This document shows, piece by piece, positions 1 to 9,840 of a stretch of DNA of 43,500 nucleotides. Position 1 is the stretch's first letter. Every line of letters begins with the position of its first letter. This stretch comes from Mesostigma viride (Eukaryota > Streptophyta > Mesostigmatophyceae > Mesostigmatales > Mesostigmataceae). The notes under the pieces were generated by a model. That model was not told where the DNA came from. It did no database searches and saw only the letters and a program-made list of their open reading frames with translations. Position numbers and translations under genes: made by a program. Location: NCBI GenBank assembly GCA_009746045.1, contig RPFO01000016.1, forward strand, positions 609,395 to 652,894, written 5' to 3'.

Positions 1-470
1 TTGGGCATAAAAGGGGTCAGTTTGTTGACGTAACGTAAACACGTAAAATGGCCCAAAGGGTTATGTAGAACGTAACATAGACATAACTAATAACGTAAAC
101 ACGTAAAGCCGCACAAAAGCTTATGATTTCCCAGCTGTTTTCCACAATTCCATGGCAAAAACTAGGAAATTCTGTCCGTGCACCGGATGGCGCCGCGCCG
201 ACGCGCCGCGACGCGGCGCCATTAGGCCTACAAACGCGTACCAGCACCACTTTACCTTGCAAGTATCTGCCGACATCCCCACACTGATTACGTTTAGGTC
301 CATTCTAGCATACGTATTTACGCGGAACGTAACGTACAAACGTAACCGCAAAGTGGCAACGTACGTAGAGGCCTTACGTGCCAGTTTGTCACCACGAAAA
401 GCATAACGTAAACTCGCGTAATTAAACCACGTGATTACATAAATGACGTAACGTAACCCCTTAACGCCCA
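1..470. repeat. ACGTAA-rich AT/GC mixed segment
   Basis: This stretch has no convincing gene. The short word ACGTAA, often as tandem ACGTAACGTAA or AACGTAAAC, recurs many times (around 28-50, 69-75, 92-106, 325-345, 355-366, 405-412 and 445-457). The short open frames crossing it do not resemble proteins. It could be a decayed satellite or the upstream region of the Nudix gene. ACGT cores are common in eukaryotic regulatory DNA, but nothing here shows a regulatory role. Confidence 0.4.
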
Positions 471-685
471 ACCCTGGTTGTGAGCTAACGCTGTCTCGCT
501 AATGCTCACATGGCAGTCGCTCACGATCCTTCCCACGCGTGCCGTCACGTGCGCGCATGCTGGCGCTGTATTCGTGCATTCTATACCCGTACATATCCCC
601 CTGTCTGCACTCATCCACACAAACACACTCACACAAAGACTATGCTGTAGTGACTACACACACAATACAACACTATACCATACTT

Positions 686-1081
686 TACTATGCTAGACTA
701 TACTGTACTACAGTACACTATACTAAACCGTACTATACTATGCTAGACTATACTGTACTACAGTACACTATACTAAACCGCACTATACTATGCTAGACTA
801 GACGCGATCAGACCAGACCAGACCAGACCAGACGCCACCAGACCAGACCAGACCAGACCAGACCAGACCAGACCAGACCAGACCAGACCAGACCAGACCA
901 GACCAGACCAGACCAGACCAGACCAGACCAGACCAGACCAGACCAGACCAGACCAGACCAGACCAGACCAGACCAGACCAGACCAGACCAGACCAGACCA
1001 GACCAGACCAGACCAGACCAGACCAGATTGGACTGTAGTCAACCCCCCCAAACACCACCACCACCACCACCACACACACAC
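686..1081. repeat. Compound tandem repeat: 60-bp unit x2, (GACCA)n, (CCA)n, (CA)n
   Basis: A unit of about 60 bp rich in CTATACT/ACTACAG words is present twice (686-745 and 746-805). It is followed by an almost perfect pentanucleotide (GACCA)n array from about 806 to 1026, then short (CCA)n and (CA)n runs to 1081. The long frames read across it (Val-Trp-Ser-Gly-Leu repeats on the minus strand) are by-products of the 5-bp period and are not genes. Confidence 0.9.
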
Positions 1082-1089
1082 AGGCGGTC

Positions 1090-2727
1090 ATGCGCACGGA
1101 TGCTGGCCCTGCGTGGCTAGTGAAACTGCATGCCTATGCCCCCCGTTGGGTATACATGCTGACCGGGCGCCGTGTGGCTAAGGAAATTACGTGCCCATGG
1201 CGCCTTTGCCAGTGTCCATGCTCACGCGGCACTGTCTCGTGTCGCTCCTCGTGCACGCCGCCGCACACAGGCATCCTGGCATTGCGGGGAAAGTACGCGG
1301 GGGCCGAGGTGCTGCTGGGTCGTCAGCAGGTGAAGACGCCGCTGGACCGTACAGGCAACACGCTCAACATCCTGGGTGAGTACACCGTACAGGCAACATG
1401 CTCGAAATCCTCGATGAGCACCACGTTGTTGAGCCGCGCTCATAAGCCGTCTGGTGGCTACAATGTTCTAGAGCCGCATCAGTAAGCCGTCTCTGAAGTG
1501 GGGACAAGCAGACGCAGCTGGCGTGTGGCACGAGGGGTCAAGGTGGGGATTGCGGGGAGGATGCAAAGGCTCCGCTCGGTTGGACGGAGAACAGCCGCCA
1601 ATCGATGTCATGCACGTGTCCGCTCATCGGCGCCACGCATTCGTCCGCTCATGGTCGCTCGTTGGTGCCACGCGTCCATCCCTGCAGGTGGCAAGCGCGA
1701 GCCCCAGGACAAGAGCGCGGAGCAGACGGCCATCCGTGAGGCGGACGAGGAGACGGGGAGCCTGATCAGGGGTGCGTCCCTGAGGCTCTTGCTGTGTGTG
1801 GTGAAATGGGTGAAGGCATGTGGCATGTATGCGTTGTATGCAAGGGGGTGGGAGGCGGGCGAGGAGGCGGGCAAAGACAGAAGGGGGGGGGGAAAGCCTG
1901 CTTCGTGGCGAGTGGCCGAGAATCGTGCTGTGTGGTGGAACGGGTGAAGCCATGTGGCATGAATGCGCTGCAAGCAACGGGGTGGTCTGAGAGGATTCAG
2001 GCTTCCGTGTGGCCATCCATGGGTAGATTTTGTGGGAGCAAGTGGGTGGGTGGGAGGCGGATGCATCAATAAACACGTAGACTGCGTCTCGTGAGTATAA
2101 ATCCGTTGGAGGCGGATGAGGAGATGGTGAGCCTCGTGTGTGGTGCGTGACGTTGGCATGTATCGGTGGTGCCTTTGGGGGGGGGGGGGGGGGGGTGGCA
2201 GATTGGGAGACGGGGACCTTGATCCAGGGTGCATGGAAGAGACTTGAGGCCATAATAGATTGAATCCAGGGATTCATAGATTGAATAGAACGGGTCGGAG
2301 AGCTCATCGGGTGTGAGGGCAAGCGGGTGGACCCGTGGCCTACGAGAGGAGCAGCCACCGTTGTGTTGCAACAACTAATGGGTATTTCAAAACAGATCGA
2401 CGCTGGCTGTGGTGGATGCTTTCAACCCAAAACGCTGCACTTAAAAGCACTTGCGAAAAGTAAATATACATAAAGTAGCCAATTCTTCTCCTACACGGCG
2501 GTAGTAACCCATTTTCTACGATGGGTGAAGCATTTTTTTGTGGGCGGTGAGTACAAGGTCGGGAAGCCGAAGACCGAGGAGACAGGCAGCCTGGTGCTTC
2601 ACAACCTCCCCCTTGCCAGGGGTGCCATATCAGTCAGTACTGGTATCAGTGGCGTGCTACTATGTACTGGTATGGGCCGGAATCTCTTTTGCGGGCATTG
2701 CCAAAACTACCCCTTGCTCTCGCACCA

Positions 2728-2759
<32 letters not shown>

Positions 2760-5753
2760 GCCACCGCCACCGCCACCGCCACCGCCACCGCCACCGCCAC
2801 CACCACCACCACCACCACTACCACCACCACCACCTCCGCCGCCACCACCACCACCACCACCACCACCACTACCCCGTGCTGTTCCACGTCACCACCACGC
2901 ATACGTCACAAGCGTGCTTCTGTTCTCACCTTGCCACCAGAAGCCACCCACCTGTTCGCATGTCCTATGCCCCGTCGATGCAGCCGGCTCTGAAACGCCT
3001 GCCCTCACATTTTCCCTCCCCTCCCCCCACCCTCCTGTAGCACGCGCTACGCCTGCATACGTTTTGTCTGCCTGTTTCTGCCTGCAAGCTTCTGCCCACA
3101 CGTTTTCCCTCTCCCCCCTCCTTTTGCCCACGCTCTGCGTGAGTGCTTGTACTATGCGTACGATACATGCACATGTCACGTGCGTGCTTCTTCGCTCATC
3201 GTGCCCCCTTGTCCGTTCTCTGCCCCGCCTTCCCCCCCACCCACCCACCCACACCCACCCACCCACACCCACCCACACACACCCACACACAACACACACA
3301 CACACAGACACACACACTGTCACATGGGTGTTGCATTCTCACGCATCGCCCACGCAGCGGGCTCTCACATTTGGCGCCCCCCTTCTCCCCTCCTGTTGTT
3401 CGTGCGATGCGTGCATGCTTTGTCCACACAGCTGGCCCGCTTCTTTATCAAGGGTTTGGGGAGACCCGCGTCCTCTGGTACCCGCAGGGCAAGTACGCCG
3501 TCTTCCTGCGGCAGTGCTTTGGCCGCAAGTCGCTGCCAGACAAGTACCGCACACTCGCTGCGCAGGCAGGCATCAATGAGGTGAGGGGGGGGGGGGGGGC
3601 TCAAGTGATACCAGCAAGTTCTGTAGATAGAGTCAACCAATAGGTGGTGTTGGTGAAGATAGGGGGCAGCATCTGGCTGCGCAGGCCGGCATGGATGAGG
3701 TGAGGGGGTTAGGAGTTGGGCATGGTCGAGGTGAGTGGGATGGTGGGCATTCGCTGAGACAAGCAACAAAGATAGATTTCTGGCCTGCGTTGGTTGTCTC
3801 CTTGATAGAGACTACTAAGAAAAATAGAATGTAAAGATGCAGTTGTATATATTCTTATGATTGGTGGGGGAGGGGGGCTTCAGCTAGTCGCTAGTCGCGC
3901 AGGCGGACATGGACGAGGTGGGTGGGGCTGGGCCGCTGGGGGGTGGGGGGCAAGGCGGAGGTGGGGTGGGTGGGTGGGTGGGTGGGTGGGTGGGTGGGTG
4001 GGTGGGTGGGTGGGTGGGTGGGTGGGTGGGTGGGTGGGTGGGTGGGTGGGTGGGTGGGTGGGTGGGTGGGTGGGTGGGTGGGTGGGTGGGTGGGTGGGTG
4101 GGTGGGTGGGTGGGTGGGTGGGTGGGTGGGTGGGTGGGTGGGGGGTGGGGGTGGGGGGGGGGGGGGCATGACATGAGACAGGCAATATAAAGGTATACTA
4201 GTATTTACCTTTATAAACGTAGTTACCATCGGCAGGGAGGGGGGCTTCATCGGGCGCTGCAGGCAGGCATCGAGGAGGTGACGGGCGCATTGCTGAGTTT
4301 CTGGGATGTGAGCTTCCCCTGAGACGAGGGGCATGTCCCTCCATTCCTTGCCTGGCTGTAGGCATGCCGGTGGGTACACTCCATTATCCATACCAACAGT
4401 GATATGACAGGCAGGTGTCCCTTGTCGTGCCCCGCTTTTGGATCAACAGCGTTCGCGGAGATGGATTTTGGGGGGTCATTTCTTCGATGAGTGTTGTGTA
4501 TGATACACAACAGTTATGTTATAAATAGTAACGTAATACGTAATGATGACTATGTAATGATAAGTTTGATACACTAGCGCCCCGGCCTATTGATAGTATT
4601 GACAGGCATGACAAGAGATGGAAAGTAATAAGTTTGATACACTAGTGCTCCCGCCTATAGGTAGACCTATCTGATATTTTTAGCCGGCCCCTGCCACGCG
4701 ACCTCCCCTCCCATTGCCACTGGCACACCCCACCAGACGGCGCTGGAGATCACCGAGCTCGAGTGGATCCCCGTCTCTGACATACTGGCAGGGACTCTGG
4801 ACCCCGTGCTTCACCCGTTCATGAAGGGTGCGTGCGTGCGCGCCGCAAGAGGCTTGTCTTGTTGTAAGAAGTTTGTGTGCTGGAAGACGTTGCCCAGGAC
4901 CGTGAAAGAAGCCCGTGTGTATGCAAGTGTAGCTAGTATGTAATGCAGATGAATTTGTTGGGTGGGTGGGGGTGGGGGGGGGCACAGCTACAATATTGGG
5001 CAGGCCATCGAGCACCCTGTACCCTGTATGCCTCATACGACGAAATGCCAAGGAAGGGGACGGGGGAAAGGGAGTGGGGGGTCGGACAGGTGAGGAGGAG
5101 AAGGGGTATCCCAAGTCTGCCAGCGCTTGGTACTGGCAGTTCGATTTTCAGAGCATGTACTGACCACGGTTTTAGGGGCGCGGTATCTTTCTGTAAACTG
5201 CATGTCTATGTTTGTTGTTCTGGTCCTGTATTTTGCTCTCTCTGGTCCTGGCGGACGTGCGTGGCAGCCTTGGACGGTGAAAAGCAGTGCCTCACGCGGC
5301 ATCATGCATTGGTCCCAATGGCATCATCTCAGAGGCCTTTGTTTCTTCCTTATGTTGAGGAATGGGCAAGGAAAGCACGTGGCAACAACTGTGGCGTGTG
5401 CTGGCTGTTTCTTGGCTGTTCATGACTCCGCCGCGTGTTTTACCACTCGCCTAAACCTGTGTCTAATTACAGAATGAAAAAGCTTGCAAAGAAAAACATC
5501 ACATTTTATCCTATGGTCGCTCGCGCTCCCCTCTTTGCACGTCACGCCCGTCCCCCTACTTGCCTCCATCACACCACCTGCGTTCAGATTCCAGCCCGTG
5601 ACAAGAGGTTCCCCTTGCCTGCTCGCCCCCCCCCCCGCCCCCCCCCCCCACGTCCGTCTCTCCTCCTCGTCACTCGCGTTTCCAATATCGGCACGGCCAG
5701 GGCTCGTCAAGTGCGCGCCCCTGAACAAATACTTGATGGACCTGCTGACGTGA
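1090..5753 (+). CDS. Nudix hydrolase, five-exon gene (5' end uncertain)
   Basis: Predicted Nudix-family pyrophosphohydrolase. Exons: 1090 or 1271-1375, 1688-1771, 3432-3580, 4737-4827 and 5701-5753 (TGA at 5751-5753). All internal introns are GT-AG and the phases join exactly. If ATG 1090 is the start, the protein is 220 aa. A good acceptor (CACACAG) at 1264-1270 leaves open that 1271 begins an internal exon and the true start lies upstream. The first strand (ILALRGKYAGAEVLLGR) leads into a Nudix box starting GGKREPQD, then AIREADEETG. The spacing has one residue more than MutT and an Asp after GGKREPQ, as in the NUDT7/NUDT8 CoA diphosphatase group. READEE supplies the metal-binding acidic residues. 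Downstream ELEWIPVSDIL and LHPFMK fit the C-terminal part of the fold. The substrate cannot be told from sequence. The introns hold large microsatellites and decayed copies of exon ends. Confidence 0.82.
1347..1422 (+). repeat. Direct 38-bp duplication of exon end plus donor site
   Basis: Bases 1347-1384 cover the end of the first Nudix exon and its GT donor. They are repeated directly at 1385-1422 (both begin ccgtacaggcaaca) with a handful of substitutions. The second copy has lost the GT of the donor (GGGTGAG has become CGATGAG). Confidence 0.85.
1780..2600 (+). repeat. Decayed tandem copies of exon 2 end/donor region in Nudix intron 2
   Basis: The exon ends at 1771 in a segment reading gaggcggacgaggagacggg followed by a gtgcgt donor. 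Similar pieces occur at about 2109-2148 (gaggcggatgaggagatgg, then gtggtgcgtga), 2206-2240 (gggagacggggaccttgatc, then agggtgcat) and 2570-2600 (accgaggagacaggcagcct). Linked blocks containing gggtgaag and tgtggcatg also repeat near 1805, 1945 and 2523. The intron thus looks built from repeated duplications of its own 5' end. A run of about 18 G lies at 2179-2196. Confidence 0.6.
2724..2875. repeat. (CCACCG)n / (CCA)n microsatellite
   Basis: Hexanucleotide CCACCG repeats grade into CCA repeats within Nudix intron 2. All six frames stay open (poly-Pro, poly-His/Arg, poly-Thr/Ala, poly-Val), so the long frames here are artefacts of the 3-bp period. Confidence 0.9.
3235..3322. repeat. (CCCA)n / (CA)n microsatellite
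   Basis: CCCA repeats followed by CA repeats lie about 110-190 bases before the acceptor of Nudix exon 3 (AG at 3430-3431), within the 3' part of intron 2. Confidence 0.85.
3557..4282 (+). repeat. Four dispersed copies of Nudix exon 3 end/donor
   Basis: The exon 3 end (gcgcaggcaggcatcaatga, then GGTGAGG; 3562-3586) recurs in decayed form at about 3679-3706 (gcgcaggccggcatggatga), 3897-3922 (gcgcaggcggacatggacga) and 4257-4280 (ctgcaggcaggcatcgagga). Each is followed by GGTG and then G-rich sequence. The last two are also preceded by matching gggggcttca blocks. All four could be read as weak 5' splice sites. Confidence 0.75.
3961..4176. repeat. (TGGG)n array, about 45 copies, with poly-G end
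   Basis: A near-perfect tetranucleotide TGGG array ends in G runs near 4141-4166, in Nudix intron 3. On the sense strand it is G-rich and has the pattern expected of a G-quadruplex former. The reading frames across it are shadows. Confidence 0.95.
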
Positions 5754-6120
5754 GACCTGCGGACGGGAGTCTGCCGCCGCCCAACGGTACGCACGAAGGA
5801 AGGACACATGAGATGGGAGGACCTGCCACGCAGCGACATCCCGTAATGAGGGAAGAACATGCCCGCTGAAGGCAGCGGGATCCGCCGTTCGTTACACCTG
5901 CCGCTGTCACGCATGCGCGCTGGGGGCAGAATTCCGTCATCATCATGCCCGCCAGTGGGAAGACCTTTGCCCTGAAGGCAGGGAAGGTCGAAGGGAGGGT
6001 GGAAGGCAGGGAAGGTCGAAGGGAAGGTGGAAGGCTGGGAAGGTCGAAGGGACAGTGGAAGGCTGGGAGATATCTGCGTGCCGCGGCCGCTAATGCGCGA
6101 TGAGGGGAGGAAGGTGCCCA
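5754..6120. repeat. Nudix 3' flank with imperfect ~28-bp tandem repeat
   Basis: Downstream of the Nudix stop there is GC-rich DNA with no recognisable gene. From about 5975 to 6070 a unit of roughly 25-30 bp containing gggaaggtcgaaggga and ggtggaaggc repeats about three times. No clear polyadenylation signal was seen. Confidence 0.6.
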
Positions 6121-8417
6121 CTTATGTGGTCAGGGCAGGAGGGCGGTCTATGGTTGCCATTGATTGGCCCTCAATGGCTATCGGGCGATGCACGAGAGGG
6201 GACACGCACATGGCTGCCCCCCTACGCAGGACTGGGCCCACCATGCGCACCCCTTGTCTCTGAAACGATCATCTACAGGGACCCTGACCCTTAGGCATTG
6301 GGATCCCTACCCTCAGGCAGCGCTTGGCTCCCAGGTGGCGCCTCCGTCAGGTGGCCGTTGCGGTGCTGTTTGCCATATCCCAGTGATGCTGGCCCGCGCA
6401 CGATGGCTGGCACGGGATCCTTTCGGACGCAACCAAAGGAGTAGGACGGCCCGTGGATAACAACAGGTCGGCGTTATTGCCCACCTTTGCTCGTGCCGGT
6501 ACCTTGCTCTTGCCTTGGAGGGGTGGGAGGAGCGCCCTGCCTTGCTCGTTGCCACTTGGGGGCCCCGAGATAAGGCCTCTGCAGATGAGACATGCGTAAG
6601 GCCCCTTGAGGGCTCGGTGGCGAGCTATAAGACCCTCTGGCGGTGACATCCGCAGGTGGCGAGCGGGCTACTCCCACGGTCACACGGTCGCACATGCTGC
6701 CGTCGATGGCTTGTTAGCAATCATGGTAGCAAACCTGGCCGTTTTGGTTTCGACAGGCACGCCCCAGTTGGAACCATTATGTAGGGGTGTCCATCCCTGC
6801 GCCCGGAGAAGGTGCCGTGGGATGGCTCATGAAGAACCATCGTGTGCGACCGCTTCGCAAGGCAACCAAGGGGTTGGTTTGCGTGCTTGTTGTGCGCATG
6901 GCCGGACCCTATGGGCACTATGGTGTTTTTTATTATCCTTCGGGCACTATATCGTGGCCATGGGCACTCTAGTGTCCAGTCCTATGGGCGCTACAGTGAG
7001 CTATGATGTGCTCATGGCTGGACGGCGGAACTGTGCTACCCTTGGGTTGCTTGTGAACGACGATGGTAGCAATCATGCCAGCATGGCGCACACGCGACAG
7101 GAACTTTCCCTGGCCAAAGCCCCCTCCAGGCCACAACACCCTCCAGGCCACAACATCGTCCAGGCCACCCCCTTCGTCCAGGGCACCCCCGGTCTGGGCA
7201 ACCTTCCTCCGGCAACCCTTCTTCCTCAACCACATTGGGGGGGGGTCTGGAGTTGTGAAGACGAGGCCATTCCCTGTGTTGGACCACGGTGCGTGCACAA
7301 GTAGGCATTTCCCGCAAGTAGACATTTGTGTGCCGAGGATGCTGGCCGACCACGAGAGTGACCACGAAGCTGACAGCCAAAAGTGTGGACCTGACATTGC
7401 TGGCTGCATGCTTGGGGTGGAGTGTGGGCCGCGGGGGATGTGTAAACGCCGCCCCTAGTCGTGATGAGCCCCTCCCAGTTGCTATGGACCCCTACTTGAA
7501 CCGTACATCTGGCATGCTGCAGTGAGACGTTGGCCGGATGAATTGATAACAAATCTTTTTTGGCGGCAACGGACACCTCCAGGCAAGCCCCTGCTATGAC
7601 TGTGGAGGAACAGAGTACATGGACATGCATCGGCGCTTGTGTTGCCTCTGCATGCGCATCCAGCTGGCATGCAGTTCATTCAGGCATTCCCTTGACATCG
7701 AGTGGGGCATCGCAGTGGCATCGGCCCAGACATGTCTTAACATCAGACACATGGTTGCGCTTCCTGCCACGCTTCATGGCTTGCGCGATGTTGCCGTGGG
7801 CTTAGTGCTGGGGTTTCCAAATATCTAGGCTCGAACCTCTGCCTGAAGCCATATCCCACTAGGCCTGGGTGGGCAACGCTGGGTTAAGGCGACCCCCAGG
7901 GGGTCTAAGGGTCGCATTGCAACAAAATAGACGTGCTTCTGATCGGTGATGTACCCAGGCCCCACCAGGACATTGGGGATGAGAGGATGCATAAGCGGCG
8001 GATCGAGTCGTTGATAACTGGTCCATGCCAGCCATTAATTTAGTCCTCACAGTGGACAGCGTTTTTTTTCTGCGCCTGCCTGCATGGCACTCATGAATCG
8101 CTATAGGCCTGTAACTTTGTACATTTCCACGATTCCTTGTTGGGGACCTGCTGAGCAGCTGGGTGGCTGCGCTTTCAGGTGCCTAGATTGAATGGTCGCT
8201 CTGCAAATTTACACTTGTTCATATGCTTGGCTCTATCTTCCCTAGATCTGGGGCTACGAGTACCAGCTCTATTCTACCGCTAGGCAATATGTAGTTGTCT
8301 GTGAGCGATTGTGTTAGCCTAAACGTGCTTGTAATGGTCAATATTATGTAAGTCCTAGGGCCCGTGGGCCACCAGGCCACCAGACCTCTTTCTCCTTGAT
8401 GGCTCCACCAGTCAGTA
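6121..8417. other. GC-rich region without recognisable gene
   Basis: This 2.3 kb stretch contains several medium open frames on both strands. The largest is 232 codons at 6606-7304 on the + strand. None shows a domain, convincing composition or splice-linked continuation. At 7596-7825 a + frame encodes CYDCGG followed by CCLC, a Cys pattern faintly like a zinc-binding knuckle; it is too short to classify. A short tandem of ccaggccacaac words lies at 7126-7175. The region could be an old transposon or a non-coding transcript; I see nothing decisive. Confidence 0.35.
6606..7304 (+). CDS. Unrecognised 232-codon open frame (doubtful)
   Basis: This is the longest frame in the 6-8 kb region that is not caused by a microsatellite. 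The translation has no motif I recognise, is rich in Gly, Ala, Cys and His, and overlaps a 146-codon frame on the opposite strand. GC-rich DNA produces such frames by chance. No flanking exons with matching phase were found. It is listed only so it can be tested against transcripts. Confidence 0.12.
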   Translation: MRARWRAIRPSGGDIRRWRAGYSHGHTVAHAAVDGLLAIMVANLAVLVSTGTPQLEPLCRGVHPCARRRCRGMAHEEPSCATASQGNQGVGLRACCAHGRTLWALWCFLLSFGHYIVAMGTLVSSPMGATVSYDVLMAGRRNCATLGLLVNDDGSNHASMAHTRQELSLAKAPSRPQHPPGHNIVQATPFVQGTPGLGNLPPATLLPQPHWGGVWSCEDEAIPCVGPRCVHK

Positions 8418-8640
8418 TTGGTAAGTACAGGTTCAAGGAGGTAGGTACGTGTGCATGTCTCAAGCGCGTATAGGCATGCCACGGGGTACTCTGCTAATCT
8501 CATTAGGAAAACAAATTATGTAAGACAAGTCGACTGCATCATTCCCCAACCATATAGTACTACATGGGGATCAGAATATAGTACTACATGGGGATATAAT
8601 CCTCTTAGATGTTGTCTCCTTGATAATCCTCGTGCAGGCC
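8418..8640 (-). mobile_element. Retrotransposon family A, 3' end fragment
   Basis: On the minus strand this matches the 3' ends of the insertions at 11431-11608 and 13578-13975. Shared are the C-terminal codons for EDYIP plus a stop, then the blocks ggttgggg(a)atgatgcag, taatgagattagca and gtggcatgcc, and a tail rich in tacttac-like words (as gtaagtac at the left end here). Within it the 20-bp word beginning atatagtactac is duplicated near 8554-8600. The copy is 5'-truncated and non-coding. Confidence 0.65.
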
Positions 8641-8935
8641 GCAGAAGCTAGTGGTCAGAGGCCGGATGACGTGTATACGCCGCGACGCAATCAGGTCCGC
8701 CGGCCTTCCTGGATGCGCAACCTATATACGACGCGATTGATGTGCCTGGATGCAGAACGCGGTGTAGATCTCACGCCACCCTACAAACTGCATGTCAGTC
8801 ATGCAATCAGTAGATTTATTAAAAATTTTATAAGTTGACCAGCACATGACTGCGTCATGCACTTGCATGGGTGTGAATACAGAGTAAACCTGAACCTTCA
8901 AGGTTCCCTATTGCTTATTATATTAAACCCTGATA

Positions 8936-9008
8936 ATTAATTAATTAATTAGGAACATGACTCCGTTGGGAGTACATGTGGCACATATCCCTGAGAAGGG
9001 GCATATCA
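8936..9008 (-). mobile_element. Repeat family R, truncated 3' end with TTAA-type tail
   Basis: Read on the minus strand this is atgccccttctcaggga, a gtgccaca block, actcccaacggagt and a TAATTAAT tail. It is the 3' end of family R (longer copies at 11700-11990 and 19203-19365). Confidence 0.6.
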
Positions 9009-9067
9009 AGGAGACAACCAGCGCAGGCCAGAAATCGGGAGAATGCGGACCATGGTAGCTCGATATA

Positions 9068-9118
9068 ATGCTCCGTGACTCCCCAACGGGAGCACGAGTC
9101 TAATTAATTAATGAATTA
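9068..9118 (+). mobile_element. 51-bp retroelement 3' end flanked by 16-bp target duplication
   Basis: The insert contains a hairpin (CTCCCCAACGGGAG) and an AATTAATT tail. It is flanked by a perfect 16-bp direct repeat ATGGTAGCTCGATATA at 9052-9067 and 9119-9134. The A/T-rich tail next to the right-hand copy and the target duplication indicate target-primed reverse transcription of an extremely 5'-truncated element. Confidence 0.8.
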
Positions 9119-9122
9119 ATGG

Positions 9123-9528
9123 TAGCTCGATATATATATATTAAAAATATAATTACTTACAGCAGAGTGAAATCACTCAAACCAAAGCAAACGCCCAGCT
9201 ATAAACCTATATACAGAGCCATGTCAAAGCTCTATACTACGATAAGACCAATGGAAACGCCTAACGGGAGGAACCTAATAGCCCTGCTGCACCGCAAAAT
9301 CAGCCCGCGTACGGCGGAGCATGATGTCAGCCATGGCCCGAGTCAGCGCCACCGACAAGCGCTGACGCCAATATGACGTCCAGGTCCGCGCCGACCATGG
9401 GGCCCGCTGGCCCTCCAGGTCCAGCCGGTCCTCCCGGAGCCGGCAACACTCCTTGAAGAAGGCGGAGGTCAGGGGCCCCATGGCCCCAAGCTCGATATAT
9501 ATTATAATAATATAATTACTTACAGCAC
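9123..9528. repeat. ~40-bp direct repeats flanking an unknown segment
   Basis: Sequence with agctcgatatatat and ataattacttacagca occurs at 9123-9164 and again at 9490-9528. The 325 bp between them carries a minus-strand open frame. The arrangement looks like an insertion with long flanking repeats or a local duplication, but no element type is clear. Confidence 0.45.
9275..9481 (-). CDS. 68-codon ORF fragment, unknown
   Basis: A minus-strand frame from ATG 9481 to a stop at 9275. It is rich in charged and aromatic residues (FFKECCRLREDRLDLEG, SYWRQRLSVALTRAM) and looks more protein-like than neighbouring frames. It lies between the ~40-bp direct repeats and so is probably a piece of a mobile element. 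I do not recognise the family. Confidence 0.3.
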   Translation of the reverse strand: MGPLTSAFFKECCRLREDRLDLEGQRAPWSARTWTSYWRQRLSVALTRAMADIMLRRTRADFAVQQGY

Positions 9529-9536
9529 GATATATA

Positions 9537-9777
9537 TGGCCTTAAATACATTCTGGGCTACTTCCTGCAAGGGTAGGATGTAAACTACACCTGCTCTAGG
9601 TGCACCAAGTGCACTTGCACCACCATGATCTATCGGAGCGCTTCCAAGGGGCCCGGCATGGGGTGGAAGATCGATATCGGCATGGCTATACAAAAGCTAG
9701 GGCATGCATGGCGTCTCGGCAGAGAGTTGCTCTCTGGATCGGCACAGCATAACTAAATAAAGCTAGGCATCATCCCC
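9537..9777 (-). mobile_element. Repeat family R copy
   Basis: The minus strand matches the + strand copy at 11700-11945 over the blocks atgatgcctagctttattta, actctctgc(t/c)gagacgccatg, ctatgctgat/ccatgccgat, ggtgcacctagag, cccttgcaggaagtag and agaatgtat. It is interrupted by small indels. No coding potential was found. A short gagccac tandem lies at 9779-9802. Confidence 0.65.
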
Positions 9778-9840
9778 CGAGCCACGAGCCACGAGCCACG
9801 AGGTAGCCATGGCTGACGGCGGAGCTCATAACTTTCACGT

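Noticed and set aside
788-1097. Minus-strand ~97-99-codon frames of Trp-Ser-Gly-Leu-Val repeats
   Set aside because: They are translations of the (GACCA)n pentanucleotide array. All frames stay open because of the repeat.
2525-3040. 171-305-codon frames rich in His/Arg, Pro or Thr/Ala
   Set aside because: They are produced by the CCACCG/CCA microsatellite inside Nudix intron 2. There is no conserved flanking protein.
3857-4391. Long Gly-Trp-Val or Thr-His-Pro frames
   Set aside because: Shadows of the (TGGG)n array.
7226-7630. 134-codon minus-strand frame
   Set aside because: Compositional frame in GC-rich DNA, overlapped by other frames, with no motif.
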